This document shows positions 44,401 to 51,921 of a DNA stretch of 64,000 nucleotides, piece after piece. Numbering within the stretch: position 1 is the first letter of the stretch; each line of letters opens with the position of its first letter. This stretch comes from Yinghuangia soli. GTDB lineage: Bacteria; Actinomycetota; Actinomycetes; Streptomycetales; Streptomycetaceae. Position numbers and translations under genes: made by a program. Under the pieces are notes generated by a model, which saw nothing but the letters and a program-made list of their open reading frames with translations, searched no databases and was not told where the DNA came from. The DNA lies in contig NZ_JAKFHA010000006.1 of the NCBI RefSeq assembly GCF_021502675.1, forward strand, positions 94,722-158,721. The letters are read 5' to 3'.

Positions 44401-44567
44401 GGCGCGGCGGACGCAGGCGCGGTCGGTCCGGACGCAGACGCGGGTGCGGCGGGCGCGGCTCCGGATCCGGGCGCAGGTTCTCTCGCGGGGGCGCTGCCTG
44501 GAACGTCCGGGAGTTCCGGTACGGACGACTCGGGCTGCTCCGGGCCGGGCGTGTTCGAGGCGGGCAT
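41499..44567 (-). CDS. Penicillin acylase family Ntn-hydrolase, membrane-anchored
   Basis: This 1022-residue protein has a Pro/Ala-rich cytosolic leader of about 85 residues, one TM helix (NAAIAFVLLLAVVLGALGWY) and a large extracytoplasmic penicillin-amidase domain. LSGRVEVLRDKNGIPQIYAD starts the alpha part. The autoprocessing site is likely before Ser in GVGSNSWVVSGSRTTTGKP, where that serine would be the N-terminal nucleophile of the beta chain. MANDPHLSASLPSVWYQMGL and VVIGHNQKISWGLTN follow as usual. The last 45 residues are a Gly/Pro/Thr-rich tail. Family members hydrolyse amides such as beta-lactam side chains or acyl-homoserine lactones; the natural substrate here is unknown. ATG at 44567 has AAGGA 5 bases upstream. 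Confidence 0.91.
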   Translation of the reverse strand: MPASNTPGPEQPESSVPELPDVPGSAPAREPAPGSGAAPAAPASASGPTAPASAAPASAEAAQAAQAAAPAEGAEPAAALPPGVRHVEERPAKSAAPRPKRKIRRLRNAAIAFVLLLAVVLGALGWYGYDLSRRSFPELDGAIKVPGLSGRVEVLRDKNGIPQIYADTPEDLFRAQGYVQAQDRFWEMDVRRHMTSGRLSEMFGADQVDNDIFLRTLGWRRIAEQEVAKLTPQSRAYVEAYAAGVNSYIKGRDVEDMSFEYALLGFVRDDYKPGPWDAADSVAWLKAMAWDLRANLQDEIDRALLSEKLTVNQIDELYPPYPYERNQPIVPSGAIVKDQKDPSIERFQPDAAAPVPSKSAAKALTELSQALESLPPIFTDRSAGVGSNSWVVSGSRTTTGKPLMANDPHLSASLPSVWYQMGLHCRTVSAECPYDVSGFTFSGMPGVVIGHNQKISWGLTNLGADVADLYLEKTTGEGYLYDGAPKEFDEVRQEVIKVAGGKDRVITVRSTRHGPILSEASDELEQVGKDAPIPDPGPQREDGFAVALRWTALEAGTTMESLFQLNRATDWNTFRDALRGFDVPSQNVVYADVEGNIGYQAPGRIPIRRFGDGRWPAYGWDPKYEWDSMIPFDSLPYRYNPPEGYIVTANNAVTPPTYPYSLTTDWGYGSRSQRIIDMIEAQPKIDPQAMSRMQMDNRNPIAETLVPYLLAVQVKDPWVREAQNLLKGWDFTQPADSKAAAYFNGVWRQLLLLAFGDKMPLSVRAESDCDLDKASGDTECGDRDDSTALPDGGDRWFEVVRNLLPDAESPWWNISDDPAKITTRDALLLKAMTSARKELTTKMSKDIDNWSWGKLHTLELRNQTLGTEGPGVVKWMLNRGEYQLGGGEGLVDATGWNAAQGYEVTTVPSMRMVVDMSDLDASRWINLTGASGHVWHDNYTDQTDLWRKGRTLVWAFTRPAVEAAAEHTLILEPEGLPGAPGGAPAPGTTPPGNAPGTPGAQPGSTPPSGAPTGRTTATGSPR

Positions 44568-44855
44568 CAAGATCCTTCACGATCGGTGCGGCAAGGGACA
44601 CCTTAGAGCGGCGCGGCTCACGTCCACCGCCGCCCCGGTGCCCGCTGCGTCCCCCGCATGGCGCAGCACGGTTCGCGCGAGGGACATCACGGGTATAAGG
44701 GGGCCCTCGGTTGCGATCCTTACCTTTGGTAAAATATTCGCCAGGCAAAGGTAATGGTCCGTCAGGAGCCGTTGCCGGCAAGAAAACCCGAATAGTTGAC
44801 GACGCGTCCGATCGTCGCAGGTGGCCGGACCGACGACCCCGTGGAGGTGCCGTCC
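44568..44855. other. Divergent gap, penicillin acylase / antiporter
   Basis: This 288-base promoter region has a clear A+T-rich island at 44720-44754 containing an inverted repeat. No gene is seen. Confidence 0.6.
44720..44754. promoter_or_regulatory. Inverted repeat TTACCTTTG-N17-CAAAGGTAA
   Basis: A perfect 9-bp inverted repeat (44720-44728 with 44746-44754) has 17 bases between the arms. A smaller dyad TTACC-ttt-GGTAA sits over the left arm (44720-44732). The AT-rich middle could include a -10 element. It is a candidate operator for the antiporter gene, the acylase gene, or both. Confidence 0.55.
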
Positions 44856-46343
44856 GTGTCCGTGGACGAGTTGAACAACGTTCTCGCCCTCGGTGCACTC
44901 GTCCTGCTGGTCGCCGTCGTCGCCGTACGCCTCGCGACGCGGACCGGGATGCCGAGCCTCCTCATCTACCTCGGCATCGGCGTCCTGATCGGCGGCGACG
45001 TCCTGGGCCTGTCGTTCGACAACGCCGAACTGACCCAGACGCTCAGCTATGCAGCCCTCGTGCTGATCCTCACCGAGGGCGGGATCAGCACCAACTGGCA
45101 GTCCATCAGACCGACCGTGCCGGCCGCCGCGGTGCTGTCCACGGTCGGGGTCGGCGTCAGCGTCGGCGTCACCGCGGTGGCCGCCAAATTCGTGCTCGAC
45201 GTCGACTGGTCCACCGCGATCCTCATGGGCGCGATCGTGTCCTCGACGGACGCCGCCGCGGTCTTCTCGGTGCTGCGCACCCTGCCTCTGCCAAAGCGCC
45301 TCACCGGCCTGCTGGAAGCCGAATCCGGCTTCAACGACGCGCCCGTCGTCATCCTGGTGGTCACGTTCGCGCACGCCGGCTCGCACCCCTGGTACCAGGT
45401 CACCGGCGAGATCATCCTCGAACTCGCGATCGGCGCGGCCATCGGTCTGGCGGTCGGGAAGATCGGCGCGTGGGGCCTGCGGCATATTGCGCTGCCCGCG
45501 TCCGGCCTCTACCCGATCGCCGTCATCGCCTTGTGCGTACTCGCCTATGCGACCGGCGCTCTTGCGCACGGCAGCGGCTTCCTCGCGTGCTACTTGGCCG
45601 CACTGGTCCTCGGGAACGCCGACCTGCCGCACCGCGCGGCCACCCGCGGCTTCGCCGAAGGCGTCGGCTGGATCGCCCAGATCGGCCTGTTCGTCCTGCT
45701 CGGCCTGCTGGTCAACCCGCACGAACTGGGCGGCGCGATCGTCCCGGCGCTGGTCATCGGGACGGTCCTGCTGCTGCTCGCCCGCCCGCTGTCGGTGGTC
45801 GTGTCGACGACGCCGTTCCGGGTGCCGTGGCGCGAGCAGGTCATCTTGTCGTGGGCCGGCCTGCGCGGTGCGGTGCCGATCGTGCTCGCGACGATCCCGA
45901 TCGTGGAAGGCGTCGCGGACGCCGACCGGCTGTTCAACATCACCTTCGTGCTGGTCGTGGTCTTCACCATCGTGCAGGGGCCGACACTGCCCTGGATCGC
46001 CGCCAAGGTCGGCTTCGGCGGCAAGCCGCAGTCCGAGGACCTGGGCGTGGAGTCCGCGCCTTTGGACCGGCTGCGCGGACATCTGCTCTCGGTGCATGTA
46101 CCGGCCGGGTCGCGCATACACGGTGTGGAGATCGGCGAGCTGCGGCTGCCGCGCGGCGCCGCGGTCACGCTGGTCGTGCGCGGCGACGAGAGCTTCGTAC
46201 CGGGGCCGACGACGGTGCTGCAGCGCGCGGACGAGTTGCTCGTGGTCACCACCGAGGACGTCCGGGACGCCACCGAGCGGCGGCTGCGCGCGGTCAGCCG
46301 GGGCGGCAAGCTCGCGGGGTGGTTCGGCGAGCACGGCAACTGA
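44856..46343 (+). CDS. K+/H+ (cation/proton) antiporter, CPA1 type
   Basis: This 495-residue transporter has about 13 hydrophobic segments followed by a C-terminal cytosolic RCK-C/TrkA-C-like domain (DRLRGHLLSVHVPAGSRIHG, then LRLPRGAAVTLVVRGDE). Core motifs are the LIYLGIGVLIGGDVLGL helix, MGAIVSSTDAAAVFSVLR (the TDAA near the ion site) and LLEAESGFNDAPVVILV with the ND acid pair, as in NhaP2/CvrA. It probably exports K+ or Na+ in exchange for protons and helps pH or osmotic balance. GTG at 44856 has GGAGG 8 bases upstream. Confidence 0.92.
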   Translation: MSVDELNNVLALGALVLLVAVVAVRLATRTGMPSLLIYLGIGVLIGGDVLGLSFDNAELTQTLSYAALVLILTEGGISTNWQSIRPTVPAAAVLSTVGVGVSVGVTAVAAKFVLDVDWSTAILMGAIVSSTDAAAVFSVLRTLPLPKRLTGLLEAESGFNDAPVVILVVTFAHAGSHPWYQVTGEIILELAIGAAIGLAVGKIGAWGLRHIALPASGLYPIAVIALCVLAYATGALAHGSGFLACYLAALVLGNADLPHRAATRGFAEGVGWIAQIGLFVLLGLLVNPHELGGAIVPALVIGTVLLLLARPLSVVVSTTPFRVPWREQVILSWAGLRGAVPIVLATIPIVEGVADADRLFNITFVLVVVFTIVQGPTLPWIAAKVGFGGKPQSEDLGVESAPLDRLRGHLLSVHVPAGSRIHGVEIGELRLPRGAAVTLVVRGDESFVPGPTTVLQRADELLVVTTEDVRDATERRLRAVSRGGKLAGWFGEHGN

Positions 46344-46728
46344 GCGGCGGTCCGGCGGTCCGTTCGTACGGCCGGTACGCCCGTCGTGCGGGGGCGGGAA
46401 TGCGCGAGGCGTTCGCCCCGTTCATCTCAACGTTGTACGATTTATGGGTAAATCACTTCAGGACCCACTGATCGGCCTGGTCATCTGATCGCCGATCGAC
46501 CGACTCTGCCTGATGCAGAGCTGGCGTGGCCGTACGGCGGCCGTCCCCTTCGAGGCCTGGTTCTCGCAGGCCGGGGGCGGTAACTACCCCGGTCGACGCG
46601 TTGAGGACAGCTCTCGGCGCACGCCGGGGAATCGACCCCGTGCGCTACCAGGCGGCAGGAAGCAGCACAGCCGTGCCGTTCAGCCGGCGTATTTCGCGCG
46701 CCGACCGGCCCTTCGGGGGGCGGGGCGC
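46344..46728. other. Gap between antiporter and MFS genes
   Basis: No gene is supported in these 385 bases. A small A+T-rich dyad GATTTA-tggg-TAAATC lies at 46439-46454, overlapping a -10-like TACGAT (46436-46441), and may belong to the MFS promoter. The frame of the MFS gene is open back to 46513 but without a start signal. Confidence 0.45.
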
Positions 46729-47967
46729 ATGATCTCCACCTACACCACGCTGCTGCGGACCCCGTCCGCGTGGCGCTTTCTCACTCCCGGCCTCGTCGCG
46801 CGCCTGCCGTACGCGATGCTCGGCCTCGGAATCGTCCTGCTCATCAAGGACACCACCGGCTCGTACGGCATGGCCGGCGCGGTCTCGGCCGCCGCGGCCG
46901 TCGCACTGGCCATCGTCGGGCCGCAGACCGGGCGCCTGGCGGACAAGTACGGCCAGGCCGCCGTACTCGTCCCGGGCGCACTGGTGCACGGCGCCGCGGT
47001 CGCCGCGCTGATCGTGTGCGCCAAGACCGGCGCGCCGACCTGGACGTTCTTCGCGACTGCGGTCGCGGCCGGTGCGTCCGTACCGCAGATCGGCTCGATG
47101 GTCCGGGCCCGCTGGGTCGCGAAGCTGGAAGGGCAGCCGCTGCTGCCGACCGCATTCGCGTTCGAGTCGGTCACCGACGAGTTCACCTTCGTGGTCGGCC
47201 CTGTCGTGGCGACCTTCCTGGCCACCGGCATCGACCCGGCCTTCGGGCTGGGGGTCGAGGCCGTGCTGACCGTGGCCGGCTCGCTGGCCTTCGCGGCGCA
47301 GCGCTCCACGGCCCCCGCACGGCGCCCGGCGGACGGTACGCCGCACGCCTCCGCGATCCGGGTCGCGGGAGTAAAGGTGCTCGTCGGAGCGTTCGTGTGC
47401 ATCGGAGCGGTCTTCGGGAGCATCCAGGTCTCGATCACCGCTTTCGCGGAGGAATCCGGACGCGCGGGCCTGGCCGGCGCGCTGTACGCGGTGTTCGCGG
47501 GCGGCAGCCTGATCGCGGGGGCGGTCTATGGTGCGATGGCCTGGCGTACCGGCGCCCAGCGCCGGCTGGTCGTGGCCTTCGCGGCCCTGGCACTCGGCAC
47601 CGCGCCGCTGTGGGCAGTGCCGAACATCATGGTCATGGTCCCGGTCGCACTGATCTGCGGTCTGGCCCTGGCCCCGACCATCATCACCGGCTACACGCTG
47701 GTGGAGGGCCTGGTGCCGGCCGCGGCGAAGACCGAGGCGTTCACCTGGCTGACCGGCGCGATCGGCCTCGGACTGGCCTTCGGATCGACCTTCGCGGGCA
47801 TCGCGACGGACGAATTCGGTGCGAGCCCGGCGTTCGTGCTGACCTTTGCCGCGGCGGCGATCGGGCTGCTCGTGGTGGCCGCCGGAAGGCGCTCCCTGGT
47901 GCCCGCGAAGCGGGCCGTGGTGGACGTAACTCCGGTGGATGCTGCACCATTGGCACTCGGCAGGTGA
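46729..47967 (+). CDS. Major facilitator superfamily transporter
   Basis: This 412-residue membrane protein has about 12 TM segments. It has the MFS A-loop between TM2 and TM3 (GPQTGRLADKYGQ) and a central cytosolic loop at about residues 190-215. TM7 starts with VAGVKVLVGAFVCIGAVFGSI. It is most similar in style to drug/proton antiporters of actinobacteria (YfcJ/EmrB-like 12-TM group); the substrate is not predictable. The start at ATG 46729 is chosen because it begins just before TM1, behind a G-rich ribosome site. Its stop codon lies inside the CIRCE element that controls the next operon. Confidence 0.87.
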   Translation: MISTYTTLLRTPSAWRFLTPGLVARLPYAMLGLGIVLLIKDTTGSYGMAGAVSAAAAVALAIVGPQTGRLADKYGQAAVLVPGALVHGAAVAALIVCAKTGAPTWTFFATAVAAGASVPQIGSMVRARWVAKLEGQPLLPTAFAFESVTDEFTFVVGPVVATFLATGIDPAFGLGVEAVLTVAGSLAFAAQRSTAPARRPADGTPHASAIRVAGVKVLVGAFVCIGAVFGSIQVSITAFAEESGRAGLAGALYAVFAGGSLIAGAVYGAMAWRTGAQRRLVVAFAALALGTAPLWAVPNIMVMVPVALICGLALAPTIITGYTLVEGLVPAAAKTEAFTWLTGAIGLGLAFGSTFAGIATDEFGASPAFVLTFAAAAIGLLVVAAGRRSLVPAKRAVVDVTPVDAAPLALGR

Positions 47968-47976
47968 GAGTGCCAG
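47950..47976 (+). promoter_or_regulatory. CIRCE element (HrcA operator)
   Basis: TTGGCACTC at 47950-47958, a spacer of exactly 9 bases, then GAGTGCCAG at 47968-47976 match the CIRCE consensus TTAGCACTC-N9-GAGTGCTAA with the Streptomyces-style G/C variants. The site covers the MFS stop codon and ends 28 bases before the ruc start. HrcA binding here would repress ruc-mtnP until heat or proteotoxic stress. Confidence 0.88.
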
Positions 47977-48004
47977 CACCTGTCTTGCGAAGGAGGACCT
48001 GACC

Positions 48005-48334
48005 GTGCCGACGTACCAGTACCAGTGCACCGCTTGTGGCGAGGGCCTTGAGGCCGTCCAGAAGTTCACGGACGACGCGCTCACCGAGTGCCCCGCCTGC
48101 CAGGGGCGGCTGCGCAAGGTGTTCTCGGCCGTGGGCGTGGTGTTCAAGGGCTCCGGCTTCTACCGGACCGACAGCCGCGGATCGTCCGGCTCGTCGACCG
48201 TGCCGGCGTCGTCCGCGACCACCGCCACGACGCCGTCGACCTCGTCCTCCTCGGACAGCGGGTCGTCGAGCTCGTCGTCCTCGTCGTCGAGCTCGTCGTC
48301 GACGACGTCCTCGTCGGCCTCCAGCGCCTCCTGA
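48005..48334 (+). CDS. ruc: Ruc-type redox-regulated chaperone (FmdB-family zinc ribbon)
   Basis: This 109-residue protein has an FmdB-type zinc ribbon. Cys8/Cys11 (CTAC) and Cys29/Cys32 (CPAC) would bind zinc. VGVVFKGSGFYRTDSR follows, and then a Ser/Thr-rich disordered tail of about 50 residues with long Ser runs. It corresponds to Mycobacterium Rv0991c (Ruc), a serine-rich, HrcA-controlled chaperone that is switched on when oxidation releases the zinc and then works with Hsp70. The match in length, tail, neighbours (cyclo-ligase/galU cluster, mscL) and CIRCE control is strong. AAGGAGG lies 8 bases before the GTG start. Confidence 0.88.
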   Translation: MPTYQYQCTACGEGLEAVQKFTDDALTECPACQGRLRKVFSAVGVVFKGSGFYRTDSRGSSGSSTVPASSATTATTPSTSSSSDSGSSSSSSSSSSSSSTTSSSASSAS

Positions 48335-48350
48335 CGGCCGGGGTACGGAC

Positions 48351-49205
48351 GTGACAAGCACCACTGCCCCCGCGGCGGGACCGGCCGGCCAGGGCGTGCT
48401 GCCCGAGGGCGTGGCCCCGGCCGAGATCGGCGTGATCGGCGGCTCCGGCTTCTACGCGTTCCTCGAGGACGTCACCGAGGTCCGCATCGACACGCCCTAT
48501 GGCGCACCGAGCGACTCGCTGTTCTTCGGCGAGATCGCCGGCCGGCGGGTCGCGTTCCTGCCGCGCCACGGGCGCGACCACGCCATCCCGCCGCACCGCA
48601 TCAACTACCGGGCCAACCTGTGGGCGCTGCGCGCCGCCGGGGTGACCCAGATCGTGGCGCCGTGCGCGGTGGGCGGGCTGCAGGCCGAGCTCGGCCCGGG
48701 CACCCTCGTGGTGCCGGACCAGCTGGTGGACCGCACCTCGGGCCGGGTGCAGACGTACTTCGACGGCGTGCCGGCCCCGGTCGTGCACACCTCGTTCGCG
48801 GACCCGTACTGCCCGGCCGGCCGCTCGGTCGCCATCGCCACGGCGCGCGGCGCCGACTGGCAGCCGGTGGACGGCGGCACCCTGGTCGTCATCGAGGGCC
48901 CGCGCTTCTCGACCCGCGCCGAGTCGCGCTGGTACGGCGCGCAGGGCTGGTCGATCGTCGGCATGACCGGCCACCCCGAAGCCGTCCTGGCCCGCGAGCT
49001 GGGCCTCTGCTTCACCGCCATCGCCCTGGTCACCGACCTGGACGCGGGCGTCGAGCAGGGCGAGGGCGTGACGCACGCCGAGGTGCTCGAGGTCTTCGCC
49101 AAGAACGTCGGCCGCCTCCGCACCCTGCTCTTCGACGTGGTCGCCGCCATGCCGGCCGAGCGCACCTGCGCCTGCGGCGCGGACGACGTGCCGCGGCCGG
49201 AGTAG
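48351..49205 (+). CDS. mtnP: S-methyl-5'-thioadenosine phosphorylase
   Basis: This 284-residue purine-nucleoside-phosphorylase-fold enzyme splits methylthioadenosine (or a related nucleoside) with phosphate, recycling adenine and methionine sulfur. GVIGGSGFYAFLEDV binds phosphate, then come FLPRHGRDHAIPPHRINYRA, APCAVGGLQAELGPGTLVVP, VIEGPRFSTRAESRWY and GMTGHPEAVLARELGLCFTA. It starts 16 bases after ruc, so it is probably co-transcribed and under the same CIRCE site. A hairpin terminator follows the stop codon. Confidence 0.93.
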   Translation: MTSTTAPAAGPAGQGVLPEGVAPAEIGVIGGSGFYAFLEDVTEVRIDTPYGAPSDSLFFGEIAGRRVAFLPRHGRDHAIPPHRINYRANLWALRAAGVTQIVAPCAVGGLQAELGPGTLVVPDQLVDRTSGRVQTYFDGVPAPVVHTSFADPYCPAGRSVAIATARGADWQPVDGGTLVVIEGPRFSTRAESRWYGAQGWSIVGMTGHPEAVLARELGLCFTAIALVTDLDAGVEQGEGVTHAEVLEVFAKNVGRLRTLLFDVVAAMPAERTCACGADDVPRPE

Positions 49206-49260
49206 CCCAGCCCGCCTCCGCAAGACTCTTGGCCTGCTTGCGGGCCACCCCGTCAGCCCC

Positions 49261-49290
49261 GTCAGCCGAACCCCGGCCGCCGGGGCTGAC
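49261..49290 (+). terminator. Hairpin downstream of mtnP
   Basis: GTCAG (49261-49265) pairs with CTGAC (49286-49290), and inside it CCCCGG pairs with CCGGGG. A second arm GTCAGCCCC (49252-49260) could pair alternatively with GGGGCTGAC. It lies 55 bases past the mtnP stop codon. Confidence 0.55.
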
Positions 49291-49641
49291 GCATGCCCGG
49301 CCGCGGGCTGTGCGCCGATATACCGGCCGACTGCGCCTGCGCCTGCGCCTGCCGACGGCGTACCTCGGCGAGGCAGCCCCTTCCCGTCTCCCGCAGGGCC
49401 CCGGACCGCCACAGGCCTACGGCAGCCCGGAGACCGGTGTACCGGCTACGCGCGGCTCGGCACACGCCCCACCTGGGGTCTGGCATTTTGGGGCCTCTGC
49501 CGAGGGCGGTATCGCCGATCGGGGCGGTCGGCGGTCCGCCCTCAGTGGGCGGAACCTGGCCGCTCCACGCCTCACCCATGCCCGCACCCACGCGCGCCGC
49601 AGCGGCTCGCGCATAGCACCCCGCGCTCCCCTCCCACGGCG

Positions 49642-49668
49642 TTGTCCACAGCCTGTGGGTTTTCCACA
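49642..49668 (+). promoter_or_regulatory. Two DnaA-box-like 9-mers
   Basis: TTGTCCACA (49642-49650) equals the preferred Streptomyces DnaA box, and TTTTCCACA (49660-49668) differs at one position. Both are in the same orientation. TGTGG-gttt-tCCACA adds an inverted pair over the second site. Two boxes alone do not make an origin, and dnaA/dnaN are absent. Confidence 0.4.
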
Positions 49669-49767
49669 ACGCCACGCCTCGCGGCGAAAGCCCCGGCTCC
49701 GGATGCCTCATCGTCGACGTACGACGCGATCCCGCCTCGCCCGTCGACCACTCCCCCGGGAGCCGCC

Positions 49768-50742
49768 GTGTTCCGTTCAAGCCCACCCCCGCACACCCCC
49801 ACCCCCAACTCCCCCCCCACCTCCTCTCCCTCCTCCTTCGCCGCGGCCGTCCGCACCGCGGCCGACCACCGCTCCGGCAGCCGGGCCCGCACCGGTACCG
49901 GCCCCCGGGCGGCCCGACCACCCCGTGCCTCGCGGTCCGCGCCCGGCGTCCGGCAGCAGCGGCCGGCCGGCCCGACCCCTCGTCAGAGGCTGCGCGCCTG
50001 CCAGATGTTCCTCGTGCGGCGCCGCCGGCCCCTGGCGGCCCTGTCCGCCGCCCTCGCGGTCGCCGCCGCCTTGCTGGTGCTCCGACCCCCCACACCGCCG
50101 ACCGTGCCGATCCTGGTGGCGGCGCGCGATCTCGACCCCGGTGCCGTGCCGGGCAGCCGCGACGTCCGCACCGTGCGCTTCGTGCCCGCCACGGTGCCCG
50201 ACCACGCCCTCCGCCGCCTCTCCGACGCCCAAGGACGGCCGCTCGCCGCCGCGGTACGCCGCGGAGAGCCGATCACCGACGTCCGCCTCGTCGGCCCGCA
50301 GCTCCGCGGCTCGCCGGGCGACGTCGCTCTCCCGGTGCGCTTCGCCGACGCGGACGCCGCCCGGCTGCTGCGCCCCGGCGACCGCGTCGACGTCCTGGCC
50401 GGCCCCGCCCCCGACCCCGCACTCACTCTCGGCCTCGGCCCCGGATCGCCCGGCCCACCCGGCCCACCCGGTCCACCCGAGTCCCCCATCGCCCCCGGTT
50501 TCCCTGGCTCCGCCGGCCCACCCGAGCCCCCAAAACCAGCCATACCGCACGCCCGCGTCGTCGCCCCCGACACCGCCGTGCTGGCCCGCCCTGAGGGGAC
50601 TCCCGACAAGCCCGGCGGACTGCTTATCCTCTCCGTCACGCCCGAAGCAGCTGCGGCGATCGCCGGTGCCGCAGCGGCAGCACCGCTCACCTTCGCCATC
50701 CGCGGCGTGCCGCGTGATTCATTTGCGACAGGAAGCCAGTGA
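49768..50742 (+). CDS. SAF-domain protein, CpaB/RcpC-like
   Basis: The 324-residue product has a Pro/Ser/Arg-rich leader of about 80 residues, one TM helix (LAALSAALAVAAALLVL) and an external SAF domain (VPILVAARDLDPGAVPGSRDV split over two strands, then LAAAVRRGEPITDVRLVG). A CpaB-like region (RLLRPGDRVDVLAGP) follows. Such proteins in actinobacteria are annotated as Flp-pilus CpaB or P-ring chaperone-like, though no pilus genes are nearby. A Gly-Pro-Pro collagen-like stretch interrupts the C-terminal half. GTG at 49768 has GGGAG 5 bases upstream. It sits between mtnP and mscL. Confidence 0.8.
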   Translation: MFRSSPPPHTPTPNSPPTSSPSSFAAAVRTAADHRSGSRARTGTGPRAARPPRASRSAPGVRQQRPAGPTPRQRLRACQMFLVRRRRPLAALSAALAVAAALLVLRPPTPPTVPILVAARDLDPGAVPGSRDVRTVRFVPATVPDHALRRLSDAQGRPLAAAVRRGEPITDVRLVGPQLRGSPGDVALPVRFADADAARLLRPGDRVDVLAGPAPDPALTLGLGPGSPGPPGPPGPPESPIAPGFPGSAGPPEPPKPAIPHARVVAPDTAVLARPEGTPDKPGGLLILSVTPEAAAAIAGAAAAAPLTFAIRGVPRDSFATGSQ

Positions 50743-50895
50743 CGCCAGAATTCTTCGAGTTGTTCCAGATGAGCACATAAAGACCATTTGCTCGCATAGT
50801 CCGCTTGGGCGAACGTCAGACGCGCGCAGGCCCGCCCGCACGGCCCTCCCGCGGCTCGACACAGCACGTCCCGACCCGAAGGAGGGGGTCCACCT

Positions 50896-51381
50896 ATGGG
50901 TGGCTTCAAGAAGTTCCTGATGCGCGGCAACGTCATCGACCTGGCCGTCGCCGTGGTGATCGGCGCCGCGTTCACCGCCGTGGTCAACTCGTTCGTCAAG
51001 GGCATCATCAACCCGCTCGTGGGCGCGATCGGCACGAAGTCGCTCGACGAATACAAGACCTGCCTCAAGGGCCCCTGCTCCGCCGACGAAGCGGGAGAGG
51101 TCACCGACGGCGTCTACATCATGTGGGGCTCGGTTCTCGGCTCGCTGCTGACGTTCGTCATCACCGCAGCGGTCGTCTACTTCATCTTCGTGCTGCCGAT
51201 CAACCACCTGATGGAGCGCCGCGCGCGGGCCCTGGGCCAGGCGAAGAAGGAGAAGCTCACCGACAACGAGCTGCTCACCGAGATCCGCGACCTGCTCGCC
51301 ACCCAGCGCTCCGCCGACGGCAACGGCGGCAATGGCAACGGCTCCACCGGCCCCGCCCCGCAGCGCCCCTCAGGCAGCTGA
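50896..51381 (+). CDS. mscL: Large-conductance mechanosensitive channel
   Basis: MscL opens under membrane tension to release solutes during hypo-osmotic shock. The 161-residue protein has the amphipathic N-terminus GGFKKFLMRGNVIDLAVAVV running into TM1 (IGAAFTAVVNSFVKGIINPL). The periplasmic loop contains two Cys (KTCLKGPC). TM2 follows (GSLLTFVITAAVVYFIFVLP), then a C-terminal helix bundle with a Gly/Asn-rich end. GAAGGAGG lies 8-9 bases before the ATG. The TM1 gate Gly/Ala pattern is normal. Confidence 0.96.
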   Translation: MGGFKKFLMRGNVIDLAVAVVIGAAFTAVVNSFVKGIINPLVGAIGTKSLDEYKTCLKGPCSADEAGEVTDGVYIMWGSVLGSLLTFVITAAVVYFIFVLPINHLMERRARALGQAKKEKLTDNELLTEIRDLLATQRSADGNGGNGNGSTGPAPQRPSGS

Positions 51382-51536
51382 CCTGCAGCCAAGGCGCTGG
51401 TCGGGGCGACAGCCCACACGGCACGACCCCCGACCGCGCCGCCCTGCCACTGCGTCACCCATCACTGCGGCGGCACCCCGGCACCCGGCACCCGGCACCT
51501 ACGACCCGACCCCCGCAGTGACGCCCCCGCCCCCGC

Positions 51537-51758
51537 TCACAAGTGATGCGGCGGCTTCTCGTCCAAGAACCGGCGCAGATCCGCCTCGGACGAGTCCGCG
51601 TACCCCGAATCCCCCGAACCGCGCTCGTCACCCCAGCCGGCGTCCCGCTCGTCCGCGGTCACGTCCGGCAGCAGGTCGCGCCCGTCCAGCCCGAACGGAT
51701 CCCGCCGCACCGCGGCCTTCCGCGGCTCGGCCGCCTCCTCGCCCGCACGCTCCGCCAC
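51537..51758 (-). CDS. Conserved small acidic protein
   Basis: The 73-residue product has no known domain. Its middle, FGLDGRDLLPDVTADERDAG, and its end, SEADLRRFLDEKPPHHL, are the kind of conserved signatures seen in small hypothetical proteins beside mscL/hrdD in Streptomyces (recollection, not checked). It is soluble, acidic and probably disordered in the middle. GTG at 51758 has GGAGGAGGA directly upstream. Confidence 0.65.
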   Translation of the reverse strand: MAERAGEEAAEPRKAAVRRDPFGLDGRDLLPDVTADERDAGWGDERGSGDSGYADSSEADLRRFLDEKPPHHL

Positions 51759-51921
51759 GACTCCTCCTCCGACCGCGTCATCCCGTCCCCTCCAGCCTAG
51801 GTCGTGCCCCCGCACCGCCTCCGTCCCCCTGACATGCCGCGACCCCGGGAGGCCGTGGTGCCGGTCCCGGGGTCGGGGGCTGGAAAATCCGTCTTCTCTT
51901 GTTCTTCCGCTGGTTCCTCTG

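Larger units (their letters stand above)
49206..49767. other. 562-bp gap with hairpin and DnaA-box-like motifs
   Basis: No gene is convincing here. A plus-strand frame at 49293-49616 has shadow-like composition. The gap contains the mtnP terminator at 49261-49290, a short tandem repeat CTGCGC x3 (49331-49348), and two DnaA-box-like sites at 49642-49668. Confidence 0.55.

Noticed and set aside
49293-49616. A 107-codon plus-strand frame in the mtnP-SAF gap
   Set aside because: It has no ribosome site, low-complexity Ala/Arg/Pro/Cys composition partly from a hexamer repeat, and no recognisable domain.
49206-49767. Replication origin suggested by DnaA-box-like motifs
   Set aside because: Only two boxes are present, with no dnaA, dnaN or AT-rich unwinding region nearby.
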